Source: Azospirillum sp. TSO22-1
GTDB lineage: Bacteria; Pseudomonadota; Alphaproteobacteria; Azospirillales; Azospirillaceae
Assembly: GCF_003116015.1 (NCBI RefSeq)
Contig: NZ_LGQZ01000024.1
Location: forward strand, 1-37,147
Direction: 5' to 3'
Length of the DNA: 37,147 nucleotides
The stretch's first letter is position 1, and every line of letters starts with the position of its first letter. Shown here one piece after another: positions 30,988 through 37,147 of the stretch. The position numbers and the translations under genes are program-made. Below the pieces are notes generated by a model. That model was not told the DNA's origin and made no database searches. It saw only the letters and a list, made by a program, of their open reading frames with translations.

Positions 30988-31866
30988 ATGACCCGCCCGA
31001 CCGATCAGCCCCTTGGCCCCAGCGTGCTCGCCGGTCTGATCGGATCCGGCATCCAGGCCTCCCTCACCCCGGCGATGCACGAGCGTGAAGGGGCCGAACA
31101 GGGGTTGCGGTACGTCTACCGTCTGATCGACCTGGAAGCGCTGACGCTGCCCGCCGAGGTGCTGCCGGAGCTGTTGACCGCGGCGCGGCGGATGGGCTTC
31201 GACGGGCTGAACGTCACCTTCCCCTGCAAGCAGGCGATCATCCCGCTGCTCGACGACCTGTCGGACGACGCCCGGGCGCTCGGCGCGGTCAACACGGTGG
31301 TCCTGCGCGACGGCCGGGCGGTGGGGCACAACACCGACTGGTGGGGCTTCGCCGAGAGCGTCCGGCGCGGCTTGCCCGACACCCGGCGGCAGCGCGTGGT
31401 GCAGCTCGGCGCCGGCGGGGCCGGGGCGGCGGTGGCGCACGCGGCGCTGACGCTGGGCACGGAGCACCTCACGCTGTTCGACCGCGACGCCGGCCGGGCC
31501 GAAGCCCTGGCCGCCGACCTCTCGGCGCGCTTCGGCGCCGGGCGGGTGGCGGGTGGCGGCGACCTCGCGGGCGCCATGCGCGCCGCCGACGGGCTGATCC
31601 ACGCCACGCCCACCGGCATGGCCAAGTTCCCCGGCCTGCCGCTGCCCGCCGAGCTGCTGCACCCGGCGCTGTGGGTGGCGGAGATCGTCTATTTCCCCTT
31701 GGAGACCGAACTGCTGCGCGCCGCCCGTGCGCGCGGCTGCCGCACGCTCGACGGCGGCGGCATGGCGGTGTTCCAGGCGGTGCGGGCCTTCCACCTGATC
31801 ACCGGCCGCGAGCCGGACGCCGGGCGCATGCTGCGGCACTTCGCGGGCATGGTGGGGGGGCGGTAG
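30988..31866 (+). CDS. Quinate/shikimate dehydrogenase, NAD-type, AroE family
   Basis: This 292-residue enzyme oxidises shikimate and perhaps quinate to the 3-dehydro form. The substrate site is visible as SLTPAMHE (25-32), catalytic K81 in NVTFPCKQA and D117 in GHNTDWWG; the Rossmann motif is LGAGGAGAA (140-148). The loop after the second strand is LFDRDAGRA, with an acidic D165 where biosynthetic AroE has NRT for NADP. This is the pattern of NAD-dependent catabolic enzymes such as the corynebacterial quinate/shikimate dehydrogenase. With quiC next door, a catabolic role is likely. ATG at 30988 gives a family-like start; it ends only five bases from the converging UspA gene. Confidence 0.9.
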   Translation: MTRPTDQPLGPSVLAGLIGSGIQASLTPAMHEREGAEQGLRYVYRLIDLEALTLPAEVLPELLTAARRMGFDGLNVTFPCKQAIIPLLDDLSDDARALGAVNTVVLRDGRAVGHNTDWWGFAESVRRGLPDTRRQRVVQLGAGGAGAAVAHAALTLGTEHLTLFDRDAGRAEALAADLSARFGAGRVAGGGDLAGAMRAADGLIHATPTGMAKFPGLPLPAELLHPALWVAEIVYFPLETELLRAARARGCRTLDGGGMAVFQAVRAFHLITGREPDAGRMLRHFAGMVGGR

Positions 31867-31871
31867 GCATC

Positions 31872-32294
31872 CTACCGGTACACCAGCACCGGCACCTTGG
31901 ACTGCCGCAGCACCTGCGCGGTCTGGCTGCCGACCAGCAGGCTGACCAGCGCCGGGCGCGTGTGCGCGGCCATGACGACCAGGTCGCAGCCGCGCTCGGC
32001 CGCCACCCGGACGATCTCCTCGGCGGGGCTGTCGCCGACCACATAAAAGCAGTCGTGCGGCACCCCCTGCCGGGTGGCCTCGTGGCCGGCGCGGTTCAGG
32101 TACTCCTGCGCCGTGGCGATGCCGGCGTGCTCGTCGCGCATCGCCTTGTCGATGCCGGCGGCGACGCCGGACTCCATCACCACGTGCAGGATGGTCACCC
32201 GCGCCCCGAGGCTCCTGGCCAGCCGCAGCCCACTGCGGGCCGCGGTCTCGCACAGCTCCGACCCGTCGGTCGGCAGGAGGATATGCGTGTACAT
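31872..32294 (-). CDS. Universal stress protein (UspA) of the TRAP operon
   Basis: A 140-residue UspA-fold cytoplasmic protein (start MYTHILLPTDGSE, end VGSQTAQVLRQSKVPVLV). UspA genes often end TRAP operons, as teaD in the ectoine transporter, where the protein tunes uptake. The nucleotide motif is altered: the usual G-x2-G with nearby R is replaced by AAHTRPAL, while the later G-S-x-T remains, so ATP binding may be weak or lost. ATG at 32294 follows GGAGGTGCCCGC. It lies 29 bases after dctP. The frame stays open far upstream inside dctP, but that is a shadow. Confidence 0.9.
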   Translation of the reverse strand: MYTHILLPTDGSELCETAARSGLRLARSLGARVTILHVVMESGVAAGIDKAMRDEHAGIATAQEYLNRAGHEATRQGVPHDCFYVVGDSPAEEIVRVAAERGCDLVVMAAHTRPALVSLLVGSQTAQVLRQSKVPVLVYR

Positions 32295-32323
32295 GCGGGC
32301 ACCTCCATCAGGCGCGGGCTGGA

Positions 32324-33346
32324 TCACTTGCCGGAGCGGACCTTGGCGATCTCCGCGTAGATCTGCTCGACCAGCGCCGGACCGACGTCCGCCTTGTACT
32401 TCTCGACCACCGGCTTGACCTTCTCGCGGAACTGGTCCAGCTCGGCCGGGGCCAGCTCGACCACCTGCACGCCCTTGGCCCGCAGCGAGTCCAGCGCCTC
32501 CTTGTCCATCTCGCGGGAGACCTGGCGCTGGTAGGCGGTCGCCTCGGCCGCCGCCTCGCGGAACAGCGTCTGCTCGTCCGGAGTCAGCTTGTCCCAGAAG
32601 ATCTTGGAGATCAGCAGGGACTGCGGGTTGTAGATGTGGCGGGTGACGGAGAGATGCTTCTGCACCTCGTAGAGCTTGGACAGCTCGATGGTCTTGGAGG
32701 GGTTCTCCTGGCCGTCGACGGTGCGGGTCTCCAGCGCCGTGTACAGCTCGGTGAAGGGCAGCGGCACCGGGTTGGCGCCCAGCGCCTTGAACATGTCGAT
32801 GTAGATCGGCGTCTGGATGACGCGGATCTTCAGCCCGGCGACGTCGTCCGCCTTGGCGACCGGCCGCCGGTTGTTGGTCAGGTTGCGGAAACCGAGATCC
32901 CAGTAGGCCAGCCCGACCAGCCCCTTCTCCGGCAGCTTGTCGTGCAGCGCCTTGCCGACCGCGCCGTCCATCAGGGCGTCGGCCTCGCGGGCATCGTTGA
33001 ACAGGAAGGGCAGGTCGACCGCCGCGAACTCCTTGGCCAGGCTGACCAGGATGCCGGAGTTCATCACCGTCATCTCGATGATGCCGCCCTGCAGCGCCGA
33101 CAGCGTCTGCACGTCGCCGCCGAGCTGGCCGCCGGGGAAGGTGCGCACCTTGATCCTGCCGCCACTCTTCTCCGCCACGATGTCGGCGAATTTCTGCGCG
33201 CCGAGGCCCTGCGGGTGCTCCTTGGCGTTGAGGTAGGAGAAGCGCAGCGTCCGCTCCTTGTAGTCGGCCGCGCCGGCGGTGCCGGCGGCCAGCAGGAGCC
33301 CCGGGATCAGCAGTCCGGCCCAGAGCGACCTCAGCCCCTTCGTCAT
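32324..33346 (-). CDS. dctP: TRAP transporter substrate-binding protein (DctP family)
   Basis: This 340-residue periplasmic protein binds the substrate and hands it to DctQM. A signal peptide of about 26 residues ends AGA before ADYKER. Family blocks are HPQGLGAQKFADIV, FPGGQLGGD, and LKIRVIQTP with R175, the arginine that salt-bridges the substrate carboxylate. NPVPLPFTELYTALETR follows. The substrate is therefore an organic acid; shikimate, quinate or dehydroshikimate is inferred from the operator shared with the catabolic genes. GGAGGAG stands before the ATG; dctM ends 56 bases upstream. Confidence 0.94.
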   Translation of the reverse strand: MTKGLRSLWAGLLIPGLLLAAGTAGAADYKERTLRFSYLNAKEHPQGLGAQKFADIVAEKSGGRIKVRTFPGGQLGGDVQTLSALQGGIIEMTVMNSGILVSLAKEFAAVDLPFLFNDAREADALMDGAVGKALHDKLPEKGLVGLAYWDLGFRNLTNNRRPVAKADDVAGLKIRVIQTPIYIDMFKALGANPVPLPFTELYTALETRTVDGQENPSKTIELSKLYEVQKHLSVTRHIYNPQSLLISKIFWDKLTPDEQTLFREAAAEATAYQRQVSREMDKEALDSLRAKGVQVVELAPAELDQFREKVKPVVEKYKADVGPALVEQIYAEIAKVRSGK

Positions 33347-33402
33347 GGTGTCTCCTCCGATGCAAGATTCTTGGTTTTGAACGGGTCAGCGTTTTGAACG
33401 GG

Positions 33403-34683
33403 TCAGCCGGCGAACCACTTTGCCGGGACGGTGACCAGCGACGGAAACAGCACCAGCAGGAACAGCACGGCCAACTGGGCGATCATGAAGGGCATGACGC
33501 CCTTGATGATGTCCTCCATGCTGATCTTCGACACCCCGCACACCACGTTGAGCACGGTGCCGACCGGCGGCGTGATCAGCCCGATGGCGTTGTTGATGAT
33601 GAACAGCACGCCGAAATAGACCGGGTCGATGCCGGCCTGCTTGATGATCGGCATCAGCACCGGGGTGAGGATCAGGATGGTCGGCGTCATGTCCATCGCC
33701 GTGCCGATCACCACCACCAGCGCCATGATCGCCAACAGCAGCGTCGTCGGACTGTCCATCAGCGGCTCCAGCACCCCGGTCAGCTCGCCCGGCAGGTCGG
33801 CGATGGTGATCAGCCACGACGACACCATCGCCGCCGCCACCAGGAACATGATCACCGCCGTCGTCTTCGCCGCGGTCAGGAACACGTGGTACAGGTCCGC
33901 CAACCCCATCTCCCGATAGACGGCCATCGCAACGACCAGCGAGTACACCGCCGCGACCACCGCCGCCTCGGTCGGCGTGAACACGCCGAACTTCAGGCCG
34001 AAGATGATGATGCCCGGCAGCACCAGCGCCCACAGCGCGTCCAGGAAGGCGTGCAGCACCTCGCGCGCCGGGCGGCGCGGCGGCGGCGCCACGTTCTCCT
34101 GGCGCACCACCCACCACCAGGCGATGCACAGGCTGAACCCGAGCAGGATGCCCGGGAAGATGCCGGCGAGGAACAGCTTGGTGATCGAGACGTTGGCGGC
34201 GACGCCGAAGATGATGAAGCCGATGGAGGGCGGGATGATCGGCGCGATGATGCCGGCGGCGGCGATCAAGCCGCCCGAGCGCGCCTTGTCGTGCCCGGCC
34301 GCCACCATCATCGGCACCAGCAGCGCCGCCAGCGCCGCCGCGTCGGCCACCGCCGAGCCGGACAGGCTGGCCAGGATCACCGCGGCGAGGATGGCGACGT
34401 AGCCGAGGCCGCCCTTGATGTGGCCGACCAGCGCCATGGCGAAGGCGACGATGCGCCGCGACAGCCCGCCGGTGTTCATGATCTCGCCGGCCAGCATGAA
34501 GAACGGCACGGCGATGAGGGGAAAGCTGTCGGCGCCGTTGATGACGTTCTGCGCGATCACCTGGGCGTCGAACAGGTCGAGGTGCACCATCAGCGCCGCG
34601 CCGCACAGCAGCAGCGCGTAGGCGATCGGCATGCCGATCGCCATGGCGCCCAGCAGCGGCACCAGGAAGACGGCGATGGTCAT
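33403..34683 (-). CDS. dctM: TRAP transporter large permease (DctM family)
   Basis: This 426-residue inner-membrane protein is the sodium-driven permease of the TRAP system, with about 12 hydrophobic segments and normal length. Marks are PFFMLAGEIMNTGGLSRR near residue 60, GIIAPIIPPSIGFIIFG in the middle and the C-terminal half repeat INNAIGLITPPVGTVLNV. Its ATG overlaps the dctQ stop in ATGA and GGAGGTGCGCG precedes it. It lies between dctQ and dctP, the order Q-M-P. Confidence 0.95.
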   Translation of the reverse strand: MTIAVFLVPLLGAMAIGMPIAYALLLCGAALMVHLDLFDAQVIAQNVINGADSFPLIAVPFFMLAGEIMNTGGLSRRIVAFAMALVGHIKGGLGYVAILAAVILASLSGSAVADAAALAALLVPMMVAAGHDKARSGGLIAAAGIIAPIIPPSIGFIIFGVAANVSITKLFLAGIFPGILLGFSLCIAWWWVVRQENVAPPPRRPAREVLHAFLDALWALVLPGIIIFGLKFGVFTPTEAAVVAAVYSLVVAMAVYREMGLADLYHVFLTAAKTTAVIMFLVAAAMVSSWLITIADLPGELTGVLEPLMDSPTTLLLAIMALVVVIGTAMDMTPTILILTPVLMPIIKQAGIDPVYFGVLFIINNAIGLITPPVGTVLNVVCGVSKISMEDIIKGVMPFMIAQLAVLFLLVLFPSLVTVPAKWFAG

Positions 34684-35222
34684 CGCGCACCTCCGGGAGC
34701 ACCGCCGGCTTCACCCAGTTCCTCGGACTCGACGACCATGACCAGTTCGTGCTCGGCCAGCCGGCCGGTGAGGAGGCGGACGGTCTCATGGAGGAGGACG
34801 GCGCCGGTGGTCAGGCTGAACAGCACGCCGACGCCGTAGAACAGGCCCATGGAGAGGCCGGTGGCCGGCGCGGAGACGCCGAGGTTGATCAGCGTCTGCG
34901 TCCAGCTGCCCTTGAGCATGAGGACGGTGACGAAGAGCATGAGGAGGTGGCCGAGGAGCAGGCAGGCCTTCTTGCCGGCGCTGGACAGGCCGCGCACCAG
35001 CGTATCGACGCCGAGGTGGGCGTGCTCGCGCAGGCCGACGGCGGCGCCGAGGAAGGTCATCCAGACGAAGAGCAGGCGCGCCAGCTCCTCGGACACCGTG
35101 ATGCCGCTGTTGAAGCCGTAGCGCAGCACCACGTTGCCGAACACCAGGACGACCATCGCCGCCAGGCACAGCACGATCAGCGCTTTCAGCAGGTTGAAGT
35201 AGCCGTCGACGACGGTCTTCAT
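34680..35222 (-). CDS. dctQ: TRAP transporter small permease (DctQ family)
   Basis: This 180-residue protein has four membrane segments, as in DctQ, and pairs with DctM. The motif VVLRYGFNSGITVSEELARLL, given in parts as VLRYGF and SEELARLLFVW, is the family hallmark, followed by LREHAHLGVD. ATG at 35222 follows GGGAGGGAACC; an earlier in-frame start at 35246 lacks a ribosome site. It is the first gene of the TRAP operon, with its promoter about 135 bases upstream. Confidence 0.93.
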   Translation of the reverse strand: MKTVVDGYFNLLKALIVLCLAAMVVLVFGNVVLRYGFNSGITVSEELARLLFVWMTFLGAAVGLREHAHLGVDTLVRGLSSAGKKACLLLGHLLMLFVTVLMLKGSWTQTLINLGVSAPATGLSMGLFYGVGVLFSLTTGAVLLHETVRLLTGRLAEHELVMVVESEELGEAGGAPGGAR

Positions 35223-35357
35223 GGTTCCCTCCCAGGTTCGGGCCATGCCGCCCGGCCGGGGAGGGCTGGCCCGAAGGCGTTCGGCTTCTTGACGGCGGGC
35301 CGGCGTTGCGGAAAGCTGACCGGCATCGCCGGCTCGGTCGTTTCCGTTGCGGCAAAT

Positions 35358-35385
35358 AATGTACTAACTGGTCCGTCCACGTCAA
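35358..35385 (-). promoter_or_regulatory. Predicted promoter of the dctQ-dctM-dctP-uspA operon
   Basis: On the minus strand TTGACG (35380-35385), 16 bases, TACATT (35358-35363). The layout is the same as before the dehydrogenase gene, with operator copy C between the boxes. Confidence 0.65.
35363..35376. promoter_or_regulatory. Operator copy C, before the TRAP operon
   Basis: ACTAACTGGTCCGT agrees with the palindrome ACGAACCGGTTCGT at 11 of 14 positions. It is the weakest of three copies, but its place between -35 and -10 is the same as in the others. Confidence 0.6.
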
Positions 35386-35456
35386 CGCGATTCCGTCCGG
35401 TTACGGACTGCTGGCGCAACGAACGATCCCGTCCCGCCGCTGTCCGGTGCACGGGC

Positions 35457-35486
35457 TTGGAGGTGACGAACCGGTTCGTTTATAGT
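35457..35486 (+). promoter_or_regulatory. Predicted promoter of the TetR gene
   Basis: TTGGAG (35457-35462), 18 bases, TATAGT (35481-35486), with the perfect operator copy B in the spacer. This gives simple autorepression. The distance to the ATG is about 30 bases. Confidence 0.55.
35466..35479. promoter_or_regulatory. Operator copy B, perfect 14-bp palindrome
   Basis: ACGAACCGGTTCGT is its own reverse complement. It is the best copy of the three and lies directly before the tetR gene, as expected for an autoregulated TetR. Confidence 0.75.
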
Positions 35487-35516
35487 TCCGCCGGGGATCA
35501 ACGGGGATGGCGGCGG

Positions 35517-36179
35517 ATGAGCATGGCGGAACAGGACGGGCGCTCCGGAAAGGCTGCCTCCCGCAGGAACGATCCCGAAGGCACGAAGCGGGACATCCTG
35601 GCGGTCGCCACGGAGGAGTTCGCGACGCACGGCCTGAGCGGCGCGCGGGTGGACGCCATCGCCGAGCGCACCCGCACCACCAAGCGCATGATCTACTACT
35701 ACTTCGGCAGCAAGGAAGGCCTGTACATCGCCGTGCTGGAGAAGGCCTACGGCGACATCCGCGCGGTCGAGGCCGACCTGCGCCTCGGCGACGTGTCGCC
35801 CGAGCAGGCGATCCGCCGCCTCGTCGAATTCACCTTCGACTACGAGGAGGCGCACCCCAACTTCATCCGCCTGGTCAGCATCGAGAACATCCACCACGCC
35901 GAGTACATCCGGCAGTCGGAGACGATCCGGAACCTCAACGTCGCAGTGATCGACACCATCGCCGGCATCCTTCGGCGCGGCCGTGAAGCGGGCGTCTTCC
36001 GCACGGAGGTCGAACCGGTCGACCTGCACATGCTGATCAGCTCGTTCTGCTTCTTCCGGGTGTCGAACCGCCACACCTTCGGCACCATCTTCCGCCAGGA
36101 CCTCGGCGCGCCGGACCTGCGCGAGAAGCACCGCCGGATGATCGGCGACGCGGTCGTCCGCTACCTGACGGGCGACTGA
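35517..36179 (+). CDS. TetR-family regulator of the qui/TRAP locus
   Basis: This 220-residue protein has a TetR DNA-binding domain (about 22-70: GTKRDILAVATEEFATHG, then TTKRMIYYYFGSKEGLY) and a C-terminal domain of the kind found in RutR/YcdC-type proteins (NFIRLVSIENIHHAEYI). It is divergent from the TRAP operon. A perfect palindrome in its own promoter recurs before dctQ and between quiC and the dehydrogenase, so it should repress all of them until a pathway compound binds. The start at 35517 follows a G-rich stretch; 35523 is also in frame. Confidence 0.92.
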   Translation: MSMAEQDGRSGKAASRRNDPEGTKRDILAVATEEFATHGLSGARVDAIAERTRTTKRMIYYYFGSKEGLYIAVLEKAYGDIRAVEADLRLGDVSPEQAIRRLVEFTFDYEEAHPNFIRLVSIENIHHAEYIRQSETIRNLNVAVIDTIAGILRRGREAGVFRTEVEPVDLHMLISSFCFFRVSNRHTFGTIFRQDLGAPDLREKHRRMIGDAVVRYLTGD

Positions 36180-36190
36180 GCGGGCAGCGC

Positions 36191-36355
36191 TCACGCCGTC
36201 AGCATCCCGGCCATGGCTTCGACCGCCAGCCCATAGCCGCGCGCGCCCACGGCCATGACCGAGTAGGGATTTTCCCGCCCGTCCACCGCCCGGGCCTCCA
36301 GCGCCCCGTACAGCTCGCCGAAGTTCATGGGAACCGGGTTTCGCCGCACGGCGTT
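36191..36355 (-). pseudogene. Fragment of a TRAP substrate-binding protein gene
   Basis: About 50 residues contain NPVPMNFGELYGALEARA and then VDGRENPYSV, identical at 18 of 28 positions to NPVPLPFTELYTALETRT... of the dctP in this window. The rest of the gene (signal peptide, N-terminal lobe, distal C-terminus) is missing and the frame ends in an unrelated tail. It is a decayed second dctP, perhaps the scar of a duplicated or lost TRAP operon. Confidence 0.75.
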
Positions 36356-36450
36356 CGGCAGCAATCGCCCCAGAGCTGCCCCATCAGCGGCTCCAGAGCC
36401 GGCCTCCCCTTCCATCGCAGCGCATCAGCTGATCCATGCATCCCGTGCGC

Positions 36451-37147
36451 TCAACGGACTGCAAGCCGGGCCGCCATGTCATCGGCGGGCAGTTGCCGAC
36501 TGCCGCCATGGCCGGCGAACACCCATTCGAAGCGGTGATCGCACAGCCGTCGCAGCGAGCGCAGTTGCTCCGGCCACGACCACCAGCACACCTCCCGCCA
36601 TGCCGTGAGGTCGTCGCGCTCGAAGCTCCAGGCCAGGGTGTCGCCGGTGAACAGGCATCGGCCGTCGTACAGGTAGGCGACGCTTCCCTCGGTGTGACCG
36701 GGCGCCGGGATCGCCAGCAGGTCGACGTGAACCCGGACCGGCACGATCCCGGCGATGGTGCGGTCGGCGAATGGGGCGGCATCGCGATCGGCCTCGTGGA
36801 TCCAGACGTGCGCATCGAAGTGGCGGGCGTAGCGTTCAGCATCCCCGATGTCGTCCCGGTGCGTCAGCAGAATGTCCGAGATCCCTCCCCATGCCTCGAG
36901 GGGGCCGACGACGGCGCGCGTCCAGCGCGGCGCATCCACCATCAGGTTGCCCGCCGCCCGTCGGATCAGAAAGGAGTGGGTCCCATAGGAGGACCGCGCG
37001 TTGTAGCCGAGGCGATGGACGCCGTCGCACATGTGCTCCGGAAAGACAGCCTCGGGAACCTCCTCGTGGCTCTCGGTCCGGACCGAGGCGGTTGGACAGG
37101 CGAGCCTCGCCCGCCACGCCTGCATCCGTTCTTCCGGCGTGGCGGGC
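36451..37147 (-). CDS. Metallo-beta-lactamase-fold protein, probably with N-terminal ferredoxin domain; 5' end outside the window
   Basis: The visible ~232 residues hold a metallo-beta-lactamase fold: a variant first motif LLTHRDDIGD, then IPAPGHTEGSV, LFTGDTLAW and FAGHGGSRQ for the metal ligands. The frame is open to the window edge and reads TPEERMQAWRARLACPTASV there, which resembles the end of a 4Fe-4S ferredoxin domain. The ATG at 37125 is therefore probably internal. Function is unknown; related two-domain proteins are hydrolase- or oxygen-sensor-like. It is separated from the tetR by the dctP fragment. Confidence 0.82.
   Translation of the reverse strand, partial: PATPEERMQAWRARLACPTASVRTESHEEVPEAVFPEHMCDGVHRLGYNARSSYGTHSFLIRRAAGNLMVDAPRWTRAVVGPLEAWGGISDILLTHRDDIGDAERYARHFDAHVWIHEADRDAAPFADRTIAGIVPVRVHVDLLAIPAPGHTEGSVAYLYDGRCLFTGDTLAWSFERDDLTAWREVCWWSWPEQLRSLRRLCDHRFEWVFAGHGGSRQLPADDMAARLAVR

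Noticed and set aside
32295..33365. Upstream extension of the UspA frame
   Set aside because: It lies over dctP in another frame; the ATG at 32294 with GGAGG and the family start are clear.

Overview
The window is GC-rich DNA with dense genes, ATGA-type start/stop overlaps and a gene set (PhaA thiolase, DUF3141 PHA-synthase relative, TRAP transporters, split PqiA, several TetR regulators, a hybrid PocR kinase) typical of a free-living or plant-associated alphaproteobacterium. Azospirillum or a relative in the Rhodospirillales is my best guess, from gene style only. No tRNA, rRNA, CRISPR array or replication origin was seen.

Layout. 1-1351: the 3' end of an acetyl-CoA acetyltransferase gene and a SatP-type acetate transporter. 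1352-2373: a stand-alone tyrosine recombinase flanked by an inverted pair of short repeats, next to a 38-bp palindrome. 2374-12059 (minus strand): a likely five-gene operon read leftward, DUF3141 protein, RND membrane-fusion lipoprotein, RND pump, HD-GYP phosphodiesterase, MscS-type channel. 12060-12476: a control region with three ACCG-NN-CGGT-type operators between this operon and a rightward one. 12477-17231 (plus strand): tetR, pqiA (first half), pqiA (second half), pqiB, pqiC, tetR, with every junction overlapping. The two divergent operons look like one envelope-stress regulon controlled by the first TetR.

17577-26636 is an accessory island: a small hypothetical gene, a divergent DNA methyltransferase, and the core of a Tn7-like transposon (tnsA, tnsB, tnsC, and a tniQ/tnsD with several C-terminal helix-turn-helix modules), then an unrecognised gene. 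The island runs into an AT-richer, gene-poor tail that ends at a near-perfect inverted repeat (arms beginning TGTGGTGTGACC, 2-bp spacer) that may be a transposon end or two abutted ends. The left end of the element could not be located.

26807-28675 is an orphan PocR-type hybrid histidine kinase. 28961-36179 is a coherent catabolic locus: 3-dehydroshikimate dehydratase (QuiC type), an NAD-type quinate/shikimate dehydrogenase, a TRAP transporter (DctQ, DctM, DctP) with a UspA protein, and a TetR regulator. Three copies of one 14-bp operator lie between the -35 and -10 boxes of the promoters, so the TetR very probably controls uptake of shikimate/quinate-like compounds and their conversion to protocatechuate. 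The right edge holds a fragment of another TRAP-binding-protein gene and the 3' part of a metallo-beta-lactamase-fold gene that enters from outside the window.
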